Assembly: GCA_009776305.1 (NCBI GenBank)
Contig: WRLY01000001.1
Coordinates: 186,001 to 250,000, forward strand
DNA length: 64,000 nt
Direction of reading: 5' to 3'
Origin: Oscillospiraceae bacterium
Lineage (GTDB): Bacteria > Bacillota > Clostridia > Oscillospirales > Ruminococcaceae
Shown: piece after piece, positions 33,825-41,764 of the stretch
Layout of the letters: each line of letters starts with the position of its first letter
Numbering within the stretch: the first letter of the stretch is position 1
Notes under the pieces: model-generated
Told to the model about the DNA's origin: nothing
Databases searched by the model: none
Seen by the model: only the letters and a program-made list of their open reading frames with translations
Made by a program: the position numbers and the translations under genes

Positions 33825-33956
33825 ATTGTTTATTCCCCCACCTTTCTTCTTATGGCAAAAGCCCGAAATCTCTACTTTCCCCATATATTGACAATTTTTA
33901 CTCTTACCGTCTTGTATATTGTAACAGAAAACGTGGGTTTTGTCAATGATTCAAGA

Positions 33957-33995
33957 AAATTTTTAGCGGCAGAAAACTGCCGCTAAAAATTATTT
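33957..33995 (-). terminator. terminator downstream of the tRNA region
   Basis: AATTTTTAGCGGCAG and CTGCCGCTAAAAATT pair around AAAA; on the minus strand a T-run follows. It is the first terminator after tRNA-Pro. Confidence 0.8.
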
Positions 33996-34052
33996 CAGAA
34001 CTTAATCTTTGTTGATGTAGTTGCAAGGGGCGCCTCTTGAACATAATGTTCA

Positions 34053-34197
34053 AAATACGAACCATCGACACCGAAACTTCCGCAATCCTTAGATTTGCTG
34101 AATATTGCCCGCCGTGGCTCACGGCTCGAGGATACTGTTCTAAATACGAACCATCGACACCAAAATTTCCGCAATCTTTAGGTTTGCTAAAATATTG
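34053..34197. repeat. two 55-bp direct repeats beside tRNA-Pro
   Basis: AAATACGAACCATCGACACC begins each copy (34053 and 34142), and the copies run to TATTG with six or so changes. The DNA next to each (CTCGAGG...) resembles the 3' end of the tRNA gene. No ORF. It looks like tandem duplication of the tRNA flank, perhaps an attachment-site scar. Confidence 0.6.
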
Positions 34198-34215
34198 CGT
34201 GTCGAGGCACTCGAC

Positions 34216-34289
34216 TCGAGGTGACAGGATTTGAACCTGCGGCCTCTGCGTCCCGAACGCAGCGCTCTACCAAACTGAGCCACACCTCG
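34216..34289 (-). tRNA. tRNA-Pro (anticodon CGG)
   Basis: A 74-base cloverleaf read on the minus strand: acceptor stem CGAGGTG/CACCTCG, D-arm GCTC...GAGC, anticodon arm CTGCG-TTCGGGA-CGCAG (anticodon CGG), T-arm with TTCAAAT, discriminator A. The CCA end is not encoded. Confidence 0.96.
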
Positions 34290-34382
34290 CTATTCCCCGT
34301 TTCCAATGAGCGGAAAAATAATAAATTCATTGAAACGGGCTGTAATACTTGAAAAAACTTAGCTTACATTATATGTAAAATA

Positions 34383-35042
34383 TTAATACTTCGCTCCGAA
34401 TTCGTCAATATATTCTTTCATCTTGGGCAAATATTCCACGCCCGCTATAACGTTTTTCTCCAACGCGGCAATAATATCCCTTATATTAATAATAGAATAA
34501 ACCCGAATCCCGAATTCCCGCTCAATTTCCTGCACAGCGGAAAGCTCTCCGCCCGCCGTTTTTTCCATGCGGTCGGCGGTAATTACAAAAGAGGTTACGT
34601 TTACATCGGCGGCTTTTTTCAGCTTTGGGAGAACTTCCCTGATTGCCTTACCCGAGGTTGAAACATCATCGATAATTGCGATTTTCTCCCGATTTGCGGG
34701 CTGTTTCCCGACAAACCAACCGCCCTCGCCGTGGTCTTTTTCCTCCTTGCGGTCAAAGCAGTAGTTTATATCTACGTCAAACTTGTTTTTAAGGGCGACA
34801 GCAGTTGAAACCACAAGCGGTATGCCTTTATAAGCCGGTCCAAAAAGGGTTTCCGCCTCTATTTTATTTTCCATAAAACACTCGGCGTAAAACTCGCCGA
34901 GCCGCGCAAGAGCTGCGCCGGTGTTATAATTCCCCGCGTTGAGAAAATAAGGGGATTTTCTGCCGCTTTTAAGCGTGAAATCACCAAAAGTCAATACGCC
35001 GCAGTCAGCCATGAATTTTATGAACTGTTCTTTATAGGTCAT
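34383..35042 (-). CDS. pyrE: orotate phosphoribosyltransferase
   Basis: Makes orotidine-5'-phosphate from orotate and PRPP in pyrimidine synthesis. A protein of 219 residues. The orotate/PRPP motifs are clear: TLKSGRKSPYFLN near residue 22, FGPAYKGIPL near residue 64 and the PRPP loop IAIIDDVSTSGKA near residue 122. The ATG follows ACGAGGAAACCAC. The gene stands alone with its own promoter; no PyrR-type attenuator is visible in the short leader. Confidence 0.97.
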   Translation of the reverse strand: MTYKEQFIKFMADCGVLTFGDFTLKSGRKSPYFLNAGNYNTGAALARLGEFYAECFMENKIEAETLFGPAYKGIPLVVSTAVALKNKFDVDINYCFDRKEEKDHGEGGWFVGKQPANREKIAIIDDVSTSGKAIREVLPKLKKAADVNVTSFVITADRMEKTAGGELSAVQEIEREFGIRVYSIINIRDIIAALEKNVIAGVEYLPKMKEYIDEFGAKY

Positions 35043-35075
35043 GTGGTTTCCTCGTTTTCAGCAAATTGCCTATAC

Positions 35076-35104
35076 ATTTTAACATATATAAAAGAAAAAT
35101 GCAA
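35076..35104 (-). promoter_or_regulatory. pyrE promoter
   Basis: Minus strand TTGCAT (35104-35099), 17-base spacer, TAAAAT (35081-35076). Confidence 0.75.
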
Positions 35105-35159
35105 GTGTTTTTAAGATTATTTAATTTTTAAGAAATTTTTCATTTTTATCAAAAAAACC

Positions 35160-35188
35160 TTGACTAACTGAAAAAAGTCTGCTATAAT
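35160..35188 (+). promoter_or_regulatory. rpmB promoter
   Basis: TTGACT (35160-35165), 17-base spacer, TATAAT (35183-35188). Confidence 0.9.
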
Positions 35189-35256
35189 GTTATGGTATGC
35201 AAAAGTTATAGTGAGAATTAAAGAAAAAATACTAAAGTAAAAAGGAGGTGGGGACA

Positions 35257-35520
35257 ATGGCAAAATGCGCGATTTGCGGGAAAGGCGTTTCATTCGGAAT
35301 CAAGCTTTCTCACTCCCACAGACGCACCAACAGAGCCTTCAAACCCAACGTTCAAAAGGTAAGAGCTATTGTAGACGGCACACCGTGCCGTGTTCACGCC
35401 TGCACAAGATGTTTGCGTTCGGATAAGGTTACGAGGGCGGTAAAACAAGCAAGTGTTCAGACCGAATTGGGTTTGCAGAGCGTTGCACAGGAAACTGTGC
35501 AGGTAGCTGAAGCTCTGTAA
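35257..35520 (+). CDS. rpmB: 50S ribosomal protein L28
   Basis: A protein of 87 residues from ATG 35257, after AAGGAGGTGGGGACA (an upstream GTG at 35248 would include the site). The Cys pairs CAICGKG and CTRCLRS make this the zinc-binding (C+) form. [15 protein letters not shown] is the family core. The C-terminus carries an extra Gln/Val-rich tail beyond residue 65. The gene for L31 follows after 28 bases, an unusual but sensible pairing of two zinc-ribbon large-subunit proteins. Confidence 0.96.
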   Translation: MAKCAICGKGVSFGIKLSHSHRRTNRAFKPNVQKVRAIVDGTPCRVHACTRCLRSDKVTRAVKQASVQTELGLQSVAQETVQVAEAL

Positions 35521-35548
35521 CGGTTTACGAAAAGGCGGTGAAAAAAGA

Positions 35549-35755
35549 ATGAAACAAGACATACATCCAAATTATGAGGAAACGACCATAAAGTGCTTGT
35601 GCGGCGAGGTGATTCCAACCCGCTCTACCAGAAAAGACTTAAAGGTTGAAATATGTTCAAGATGCCACCCGTTCTTTACGGGCAAGCAAAAGCTGGTTGA
35701 CAGCGGCGGACGCGTTTCCAAGTTCAACAAGAAATATAATCTTGATGAAAAATAA
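35549..35755 (+). CDS. rpmE: 50S ribosomal protein L31
   Basis: A protein of 68 residues starting [11 protein letters not shown], with CLCG and [13 protein letters not shown], the zinc-binding (C+) form. The ribosome site is AAAGGCGGTGA. It is co-transcribed with rpmB and followed by a terminator. Confidence 0.97.
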   Translation: MKQDIHPNYEETTIKCLCGEVIPTRSTRKDLKVEICSRCHPFFTGKQKLVDSGGRVSKFNKKYNLDEK

Positions 35756-35778
35756 AGAATTTGCAGTTGTGAAAAATT

Positions 35779-35807
35779 AACCGCTCGACAACAGACGAGC
35801 GGTTTTC
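35779..35807 (+). terminator. rpmB-rpmE terminator
   Basis: AACCGCTCG and CGAGCGGTT pair, then TTTCTTCC. The rest of the gap 35808-35990 holds only a repeat arm at 35952-35973 (TTAGGGGCGG...) and no clear dgt promoter. Confidence 0.9.
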
Positions 35808-35951
35808 TTCCGTGGCGGCAAACTAATCAACGTTGCGGCTTTTGTGCAATGTTTACAAAGCCAACCTCGTTATTTTAGTTGATTTGACGATTTTCGCAAT
35901 AAAAAAAGGTTGCCGAGCGCGTTTTTTTGTAGTAATAAGTAGATTAAAATT

Positions 35952-35973
35952 TAGGGGCGGAATATTCCCGCCC
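35952..35973. repeat. diverged palindromic repeat arm upstream of dgt
   Basis: TAGGGGCGGAA with complement TTCCCGCCC, 18 bases before the dgt start; a member of the 24546 family. Confidence 0.55.
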
Positions 35974-35990
35974 GAAATAGGGTAAATGCT

Positions 35991-37022
35991 ATGGAGAAAA
36001 AAAGCCCACGTGAATTAACCCTGCAGTATGAGAAAAATCAGCTTTCCGAACACGCCTTTCTCTGCGAAAACAGCGCAGGGCGGGCGAAACCCGAGCCTCC
36101 CTGCCCACTGAGAACCGACTTTCAGCGGGACAGGGACAGAATAATCCATTGTAACTCTTTTCGGCGTTTGAAGCATAAGACGCAGGTTTTTTTAATGCCG
36201 CAGTCGGAGCATTACCGCACGCGGCTGACCCACACCCTTGAAGTTTCGCAGATTGCCCGAACTATCGCGCGAGCATTAAGGCTTAACGAAGATTTAACCG
36301 AGGCGATTGCACTGGGACACGATTTGGGGCACACCCCTTTCGGACATGACGGCGAAAGGGCGCTTAACGCTATTTTCAGTAAAGGGTTTCGACATAACGA
36401 GCAAAGCTTACGGGTCGCGGACATTATTGAAAAAAACGGCGAAAATATAGGCTTAAACCTCACAGACGAGGTGCGCGACGGCATATTTAACCATACTACA
36501 AAAGGAATTGCCCGAACTCTTGAGGGGCAGATTGTGCGATTTTCCGATAAAATAGCCTACATTAACCACGACATTGAGGACGCGATTCGCGCAGGGGTTT
36601 TAAGTCAGAGTGATTTACCCGAATTCCCCTTAAAAATTTTAGGGGATTCAAAGTCAAAGCGCATAACCAAGCTTATTAACTCGGTTCTTGAAAATTCCCT
36701 GCTTGAAGAACAATGCGTTCAAATCAGATATGACCCCGAAACCCAAAAAGCCCATGACGAGTTACGACGGTTTATGTTTAATCATGTTTATTTTAAATCA
36801 CAGATTAACGCTGAAAAGGAAAAGGCAAGGTTTGTGATTGAAGTGTTATTCAAAAACTTTGAAAAACACCCTGAAAAAATGCCTGAGCAATATCAAAAAA
36901 TTGCCGAAAAAGACGGTAATGACCGCGCAGCGGCAGATTTTATTTCGGGAATGACGGACGATTACGCTATTTATATGTTTACCGAGCTGTGCGTACCTAA
37001 AAAGTGGGTGGTTGACAATTAA
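35991..37022 (+). CDS. dgt: deoxyguanosinetriphosphate triphosphohydrolase-like protein
   Basis: A protein of 343 residues with an HD metal-phosphohydrolase domain: RTRLTHTLEVSQIART (first His) and GHDLGHTPFGHDGE (HD pair). FRRLKHKTQVF is the Dgt signature. It hydrolyses dNTPs to nucleoside and triphosphate and so shapes the dNTP pool. This length is the type-2 (short) form. The ribosome site before ATG 35991 is poor (ATAGGGTAAATGCT). Its place before dnaG-rpoD is a conserved Clostridia arrangement linking it to replication. Confidence 0.93.
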   Translation: MEKKSPRELTLQYEKNQLSEHAFLCENSAGRAKPEPPCPLRTDFQRDRDRIIHCNSFRRLKHKTQVFLMPQSEHYRTRLTHTLEVSQIARTIARALRLNEDLTEAIALGHDLGHTPFGHDGERALNAIFSKGFRHNEQSLRVADIIEKNGENIGLNLTDEVRDGIFNHTTKGIARTLEGQIVRFSDKIAYINHDIEDAIRAGVLSQSDLPEFPLKILGDSKSKRITKLINSVLENSLLEEQCVQIRYDPETQKAHDELRRFMFNHVYFKSQINAEKEKARFVIEVLFKNFEKHPEKMPEQYQKIAEKDGNDRAAADFISGMTDDYAIYMFTELCVPKKWVVDN

Positions 37023-37150
37023 CGCATTGTCGAAAAGCCCCATTATTCCTCACAACATTTAGTTTCTTCGCCTAATTTACATATTTCAACATACTATAAA
37101 TATACCATAAATTAAATCGGCTATGTCAACAAAATCTTGGGGGGATTTAC

Positions 37151-38899
37151 ATGATTCCCGAATCTTTCATCGAACGTCTTAAACAAACCATAGACATAGA
37201 AAGCGTCATAACCCCCTACACGGTTTTAAAACGGGCGGGGCGCGGTCAGGTCTGCCTTTGTCCGTTCCATTCGGAAAAAACACCGTCCTGCCATGTCTAC
37301 GCCGACTCGCAAAGCTTTTACTGTTTCGGGTGTGGGGCGGGCGGGGATGCCATTACATTTATACGGCTGATTGAAAACCTTGATTACCCCGAGGCGGTGC
37401 GCTTTTTAGCCGAAAGGGCGGGACTTACCGTCCCCGAAGACGAAAAAGGCAATGAAACCGCCAATAAAAAAGCCCTCATCCTTGAAATGAACCGCGAAGC
37501 AGCGCGATTTTACCGCGATATGCTGTACCTGCCGCAAGGGGCTTCAGGATTGGACTATCTTATTTCAAGAGAGCTTTCTCCGAATACATTAAGAAAATAC
37601 GGCTTGGGATTCGCCCCCCCAGGCTGGGATTTACTGAAGAATCATCTGCGGAGCTTGGGAAAAGGCTACAATGAGGACGATTTGGTTGAAGCGTCGCTTT
37701 TGTCAAGGGGCAGAAATAACAACACTTATGATAAATTCAGAAATCGGGTGATATTCCCTATTATCGACCGCAGAGGCAATGTCATAGGTTTCGGCGGCAG
37801 GGCAATCAATCCTGACGACGAGCCGAAATACCTCAATTCGTCTGAAACCCCCGTATTTCAGAAACGTTATAACCTTTTTTCAATCGGTTTCGCTAAGAAT
37901 TCCTCCGAGAAATATATGTTTCTCTGCGAGGGCTACATGGACGTAATCGCGCTGAATCAAGCCGGTTTTCATAACGCCGTGGCTACTTTGGGAACGGCAA
38001 TAACAGCGGAACAGGTGCGGCTTATGCGGCAATATTGCGAACAGGTCATAATCGCCTACGACGCCGACAAAGCAGGGCAAAAAGCCGCCGAAAAAGCTAT
38101 GAATCTTTTGGGTGAGGCGGGTATTTCAGCTAAAGTACTGGATTTTTCAGGCTCAGACGTAAAAGACCCCGACGATTACATAAAAAGATACGGCAAAGAG
38201 GCGTTCGCCGCTCTTGCGGAAAAATCCCGCTCGGTTATTTCGTTTGAACTTAAAAAAGCATCCGACGGCTTAAATTTAGAGCAACCCGATAATCCCGAGG
38301 CACGCGCCGAATACCTCAAAAGAGCCGTTGTAATATTAGCCGGCATAAACAATAAAATCGAGCGCGAGGTTTATATCAGCGAAACCGCAAGGGTTTGCGG
38401 AGTACAGGAAGATGCGCTGAGGGCAAACGTGAACGAGCGCATAAAATATGACCTGCGGCGGGAGGAAAAATCCGAAAAAAGCAAGATTATAAAAGGTAAT
38501 TCGAGGTACGGGAAAAGCAGGGGGGAAATAAGCCCCGAAGAGGGCATCATCGCCTATATTTTTCACTCTCCGGACAAGCTCCCCATAATACTTTCAAGAC
38601 TTTCACCCGTTGATTTTCCGAATGATTTTTTACGCAAGGTATTCGAAATACTCGTTTTAAGGCTTAAAAAGGGGCTTTCTACCGACATAGCCGCTCTCGG
38701 GAGCGAATTTTCAACAGGTGAAGTGGGCAGAATAGAATCAATCAAGCTTAGATATTCGGACGTGCCTTATACAAACGACAGACTTTTGGACTACATAAAG
38801 AAAATAGAAGAATTAAAGGCTTTAAAAGATAAGAAAATCGGCGCAGATATGACTGACCAAGAAGCGTTAGATTATAGCAAGAAATTAAAATACTGGTAG
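37151..38899 (+). CDS. dnaG: DNA primase
   Basis: Synthesises RNA primers at the replication fork. A protein of 582 residues. N-terminal CHC2 zinc finger (CPFHSEKTPSCHV ... FYCFGCGAGGD, residues 37-65), catalytic core near 120-250 and Toprim domain near residue 258 (FLCEGYMDVIALNQAG, then IAYDADKAGQKAAEKA) are intact. A C-terminal DnaB-binding region follows. The start is ATG 37151 after TTGGGGGGATTTAC. The stop TAG is the second to fourth base of a palindromic repeat that starts here, so the true C-terminus may once have been different. Confidence 0.97.
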   Translation: MIPESFIERLKQTIDIESVITPYTVLKRAGRGQVCLCPFHSEKTPSCHVYADSQSFYCFGCGAGGDAITFIRLIENLDYPEAVRFLAERAGLTVPEDEKGNETANKKALILEMNREAARFYRDMLYLPQGASGLDYLISRELSPNTLRKYGLGFAPPGWDLLKNHLRSLGKGYNEDDLVEASLLSRGRNNNTYDKFRNRVIFPIIDRRGNVIGFGGRAINPDDEPKYLNSSETPVFQKRYNLFSIGFAKNSSEKYMFLCEGYMDVIALNQAGFHNAVATLGTAITAEQVRLMRQYCEQVIIAYDADKAGQKAAEKAMNLLGEAGISAKVLDFSGSDVKDPDDYIKRYGKEAFAALAEKSRSVISFELKKASDGLNLEQPDNPEARAEYLKRAVVILAGINNKIEREVYISETARVCGVQEDALRANVNERIKYDLRREEKSEKSKIIKGNSRYGKSRGEISPEEGIIAYIFHSPDKLPIILSRLSPVDFPNDFLRKVFEILVLRLKKGLSTDIAALGSEFSTGEVGRIESIKLRYSDVPYTNDRLLDYIKKIEELKALKDKKIGADMTDQEALDYSKKLKYW

Positions 38900-38969
38900 G
38901 GGCAAACCTTGTGTTTGCCCGCGGATAACGCAAAACCATTATAGGGCAGACACAAGGTCTGCCCCTACA
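38895..38969. repeat. palindromic repeat at the dnaG stop codon
   Basis: Left arm GGTAGGGGCAAACC, right arm GTCTGCCCCTACA, 75 bp. It fills most of the dnaG-rpoD spacer. The dnaG TAG stop lies inside the element's left end. Confidence 0.8.
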
Positions 38970-38998
38970 GATAAAAATAAATTTTAGGGGAATTAATC

Positions 38999-40087
38999 AT
39001 GGCGGAAAACACAAAAAGCGTATTGACCGAGTTGCTTGACCACGGCAAAAGCCAAGGAAAACTTACCACCAAGGAAATAACCGACGTGCTTGAAGACCTT
39101 GACTTTAATGTGGAGCAAATCGACAAGCTTTACGAGGATTTTGAAAGCTATAATATAGAAATCGTTGACGATTATACGATGGACGAGGATTTGGATTCGG
39201 CGCTGGAATTCGCGACCGAGGACGAGTTCGACATAAACATATCCTCCGAGGGCATGTCAAGCGACCCTGTTAAGATTTATCTTAAAGAAATCGGGCGTTT
39301 CCCTCTGCTTTCCGCCGAGGAGGAAATCGACCTTGCCTCCAGAATGTCGCAGGGCGACTCTTACGCCAGAAGACGGCTTTCGGAGGCGAATCTGCGCCTT
39401 GTTGTAAGCATTGCGAAAAAATATGTCGGGCGGGGTATGCAGTTTTTGGATTTGATTCAGGAGGGTAATTTAGGTCTGATTAAAGCCGTCGAAAAATTCG
39501 ATTATACCAAGGGTTATAAATTCTCGACCTATGCTACATGGTGGATTCGGCAGGCGATTACCCGCGCTATAGCCGACCAGGCACGCACAATCCGCATACC
39601 TGTACACATGGTGGAAACCATTACAAAGGTCAAAAAAATTTCCAGTCAGCTTTTGCATAAAAACGGTCACGAACCTACCGCCGACGATATTGCAAAGGAA
39701 ATAAATCTTCCTGTCGAAAGAGTGCGGGAAATCATCAGAATTTCGCAAGACCCCGTTTCCCTTGAAACGCCCATCGGCGAAGAAGAAGATTCGCACCTCG
39801 GTGACTTTATCCCCGACGAAGACGCGCCCGCACCTGCCGAAGCCGCATCTCTGACCCTTTTAAAAGAACAGCTTTCAGATGTTTTGTCTACCCTTACAGA
39901 CCGCGAAGAAAAGGTTCTGCGCTTGCGTTTCGGCTTAACCGACGGCAGACAAAGAACGCTTGAGGAGGTCGGCAGGGAATTTAATGTCACAAGAGAGCGA
40001 ATCAGGCAGATTGAGGCAAAGGCGCTCAGAAAACTAAGGCATCCGTCAAGGAGTAAGAAGTTAAAAGATTTTTTGGATTTGACGTAA
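38999..40087 (+). CDS. rpoD: RNA polymerase principal sigma factor
   Basis: A protein of 362 residues, the short Firmicutes SigA form. Region 1.1 is short (residues 1-80, acidic), region 1.2 begins [16 protein letters not shown], and region 2 has [26 protein letters not shown] and [15 protein letters not shown] (-10 recognition). Region 3 follows, and region 4 ends [27 protein letters not shown] (-35 recognition). It is the sigma factor expected to read the TTGACA/TATAAT promoters seen throughout the window. The ATG follows AGGGGAATTAATC. The dgt-dnaG-rpoD order supports the assignment. Confidence 0.98.
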   Translation: MAENTKSVLTELLDHGKSQGKLTTKEITDVLEDLDFNVEQIDKLYEDFESYNIEIVDDYTMDEDLDSALEFATEDEFDINISSEGMSSDPVKIYLKEIGRFPLLSAEEEIDLASRMSQGDSYARRRLSEANLRLVVSIAKKYVGRGMQFLDLIQEGNLGLIKAVEKFDYTKGYKFSTYATWWIRQAITRAIADQARTIRIPVHMVETITKVKKISSQLLHKNGHEPTADDIAKEINLPVERVREIIRISQDPVSLETPIGEEEDSHLGDFIPDEDAPAPAEAASLTLLKEQLSDVLSTLTDREEKVLRLRFGLTDGRQRTLEEVGREFNVTRERIRQIEAKALRKLRHPSRSKKLKDFLDLT

Positions 40088-40095
40088 ACCCGACC

Positions 40096-40344
40096 CTACA
40101 TTTCATTCAATTCCCTCATCATTTCGTGTCCTACCCAAAATCCCCGTTTAAAAAAATCCATTGAGCAATAAATGATGTACTGATGATGCGCGTCTATATA
40201 ATCAAGAAAGATTTCGCCTTCTTCTTCATTTAGGGTTTTTCGCAGTTCGCTTTCAATTTCGTTAAAAAGATTTTTATAGTACTCGTCTATCTTTGACGCG
40301 CCGATTGATTTACTGAAAAGCATTTCGAGATGGTCTTCTTTCAT
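40096..40344 (-). CDS. DUF6809-like small helical protein
   Basis: A protein of 82 residues, all helical. The pattern EYYKNLFNEIESELRKTLNEEEGEIFLDYIDAHHQ..., then CSMDFFKRGFWVGHEMMRE resembles the DUF6809 family found in Firmicutes and their phages. The ATG 40344 has AGAAAGGAC ahead. It is convergent with rpoD, with only eight bases between stops. Function unknown; possibly a mobile-element accessory. Confidence 0.65.
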   Translation of the reverse strand: MKEDHLEMLFSKSIGASKIDEYYKNLFNEIESELRKTLNEEEGEIFLDYIDAHHQYIIYCSMDFFKRGFWVGHEMMRELNEM

Positions 40345-40431
40345 GGTTTTTTGTCCTTTCTGATTGTTTTAAACACCCATTAATCTTCAACAATATTATA
40401 ACACGTAATTTATACGGTGTCAAGAGGTTTT

Positions 40432-40647
40432 ATGAAAAATTTTGCGGAACATTTAAAATATATAAGAACGTCTAAAGGTTTTACACAAAGACAGGTTGCA
40501 GTCGCTATAGACGTCGGCGAAAGCCTTTATCAAAGATACGAACGCGGCGCGGGAAAACCTTCGTTTGACAAACTTTGGGCGCTTGCTGATTTTTTTGACG
40601 TGTCATTGGACGATTTATTCGGGCGGGATTGGAAACCCAAAACGTAA
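40432..40647 (+). CDS. small XRE regulator, tandem copy 1
   Basis: A protein of 71 residues, a single Cro/C1 helix-turn-helix. The start ATG 40432 follows AAGAGG; a GTG at 40417 has no ribosome site. Residues 1-23 and 35-57 match copy 2 almost base for base, while residues 24-34 (turn and recognition helix, AIDVGESLYQ here) differ completely. The two genes therefore read different DNA targets from the same scaffold. The downstream copy begins 18 bases after this stop, so they are one operon. The C-terminal KPKT is also found in the remnant at 41765. Confidence 0.85.
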   Translation: MKNFAEHLKYIRTSKGFTQRQVAVAIDVGESLYQRYERGAGKPSFDKLWALADFFDVSLDDLFGRDWKPKT

Positions 40648-40665
40648 ATGCTTTTTGGTGATTAT

Positions 40666-40881
40666 ATGAAAAATTTTGCGGAACATTTAAAATATATAAG
40701 AACGTCTAAAGGTTTTACGCAAAGACAGGTTGCTGAGGGAACTAAAATAGCCGAAAGAATTATTATAAGATACGAACGCGGCGCAGGAAAACCTTCGTTT
40801 GACAAACTTTGGGCGCTTGCTGATTTTTTTGACGTTTCTGTGGATTATTTAATGGGGCGGGATTGGAACCCCCCAAACTAA
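40666..40881 (+). CDS. small XRE regulator, tandem copy 2
   Basis: A protein of 71 residues starting at ATG 40666 after TTTGGTGATTAT. It is a near-identical duplicate of the gene before it except for an 11-codon window (40735-40767) covering the recognition helix (GTKIAERIII). The two frames have the same length and no indel, so the change looks like replacement or strong selection and not decay. A DUF1622 membrane gene follows after 16 bases and may be a target or partner. The DNA target is unknown. Confidence 0.85.
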   Translation: MKNFAEHLKYIRTSKGFTQRQVAEGTKIAERIIIRYERGAGKPSFDKLWALADFFDVSVDYLMGRDWNPPN

Positions 40882-40897
40882 ACACAAGAGAGGTTAT

Positions 40898-41239
40898 ATG
40901 GTACATTTTATTGAAATACTGAATGAAGTTCAGACGACATTTGTAGAGCTTGCGACTTTCTTTTGTGATTTTATCGGGGCTTCTATTCTTTTGGTCGCCG
41001 TAACTAAAAGCTTAATAAAATATTTCCGTCACGACAGCCGTACAAAGGTTTTGCTTGACCGCGGAATCGCTTTAGCCCTTGATTTTAAGTTAGCGGGAGA
41101 GGTTTTACGCACCGTAACCGTGCGAACCTGGAACGAGCTTGCTATTTTAGGCACAATTATAGTTCTGAGAGCCGCTATTTCTTTTCTAATCCACTGGGAA
41201 ATTAAATCTGAAAAAATCGCCGACGACAAGGCGGAGTAG
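40898..41239 (+). CDS. DUF1622 membrane protein
   Basis: A protein of 113 residues with three hydrophobic segments (about residues 22-40, 52-66 and 82-97). The pattern FIGASILLVAVTKSLIKYF, then RGIALALDFKLAGEVLRTV is the DUF1622 signature, an uncharacterised family of inner-membrane proteins. The ATG follows AGAGAGGTTAT. It is in line with the XRE pair and before the Rrf2 gene, so it may be an output of those regulators. Function unknown. Confidence 0.85.
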   Translation: MVHFIEILNEVQTTFVELATFFCDFIGASILLVAVTKSLIKYFRHDSRTKVLLDRGIALALDFKLAGEVLRTVTVRTWNELAILGTIIVLRAAISFLIHWEIKSEKIADDKAE

Positions 41240-41297
41240 CTTTAATTGATTAAGTACATATAAAAAATTTACAAGGTTTAATAATGGTTTAATAATT

Positions 41298-41690
41298 ATG
41301 CATATCACCCTTGAAACCGACTACGCTATAAGAATAGTAGATTTATTGGCGAAAAACAAAGAACAAACCCACATTGACGGCAAAACCATTTCAGAAAGCA
41401 CCGGGGTTTCACATCGCTACGCGCTGAAAATCCTGCGAAAGTTAGTGGCGGGGGAAATCGTTAAAAGTTATAAAGGTATTTACGGCGGCTACGAACTTTT
41501 GAAAAAGCCGGAGGAAATCTCACTTTATGACGTAGTGGAAATAATGGAAGGCGGCTATAAATTCAGCCGCTGCCTTGACAAGGATTACGACTGCTCCTGT
41601 AACGACGGGCTCCCTTGCGCTTATCAGGACGTTTTCGGGAACATTACCGAGCTTGTAAAGGAAAAACTGAAACTGCATAAATTCGGTTGA
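41298..41690 (+). CDS. Rrf2-family transcription regulator
   Basis: A protein of 130 residues. N-terminal winged helix (TLETDYAIRIVDLLA, then ISESTGVSHRYALKILRKL) is followed by a dimer helix and a C-terminal Cys cluster, CLDKDYDCSCNDGLPC, spaced as in iron-sulfur Rrf2 proteins (IscR, NsrR, RsrR). It probably senses redox, NO or cluster status. No ribosome site is seen near ATG 41298. Just after the stop are two palindromic operators around a minus-strand promoter, in keeping with an Rrf2 target site. Confidence 0.88.
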   Translation: MHITLETDYAIRIVDLLAKNKEQTHIDGKTISESTGVSHRYALKILRKLVAGEIVKSYKGIYGGYELLKKPEEISLYDVVEIMEGGYKFSRCLDKDYDCSCNDGLPCAYQDVFGNITELVKEKLKLHKFG

Positions 41691-41691
41691 A

Positions 41692-41711
41692 ACAATACTA
41701 AAAAGTATTGT
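41692..41711. promoter_or_regulatory. palindromic operator, distal copy
   Basis: ACAATACT-N4-AGTATTGT, a perfect 8-bp half-site pair at the expected start point of the minus-strand promoter. Confidence 0.65.
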
Positions 41712-41716
41712 GGTGT

Positions 41717-41745
41717 ATTATAGCAGTACTTTTTAGTATTGTCAA
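41717..41745 (-). promoter_or_regulatory. strong promoter facing back into the rrf2 gene
   Basis: Minus strand TTGACA (41745-41740), 17-base spacer, TATAAT (41722-41717). It is perfect consensus, yet it would transcribe antisense to rrf2 and DUF1622. Confidence 0.75.
41723..41742. promoter_or_regulatory. palindromic operator, proximal copy
   Basis: GCAGTACT-N4-AGTATTGT: the right half-site is identical to the distal operator, the left one differs at two bases. It covers the spacer and -35 box. Confidence 0.6.
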
Positions 41746-41764
41746 TCTGTTTTGGTGAATTTTT

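Noticed and set aside
34053-34197. CRISPR array
   Set aside because: Only two repeats, 55 bp long, imperfect, and no cas genes in the window.
41268-41296. Leaderless promoter for the rrf2 gene (TTTACA-N17-AATAAT)
   Set aside because: The -10 box would end one base before the ATG, which leaves no room for a start site at the codon.
41693-41721. Plus-strand promoter before the FtsA-like gene using TATTAT at 41716
   Set aside because: No -35 box at a workable distance; the same bases form a perfect minus-strand promoter instead.
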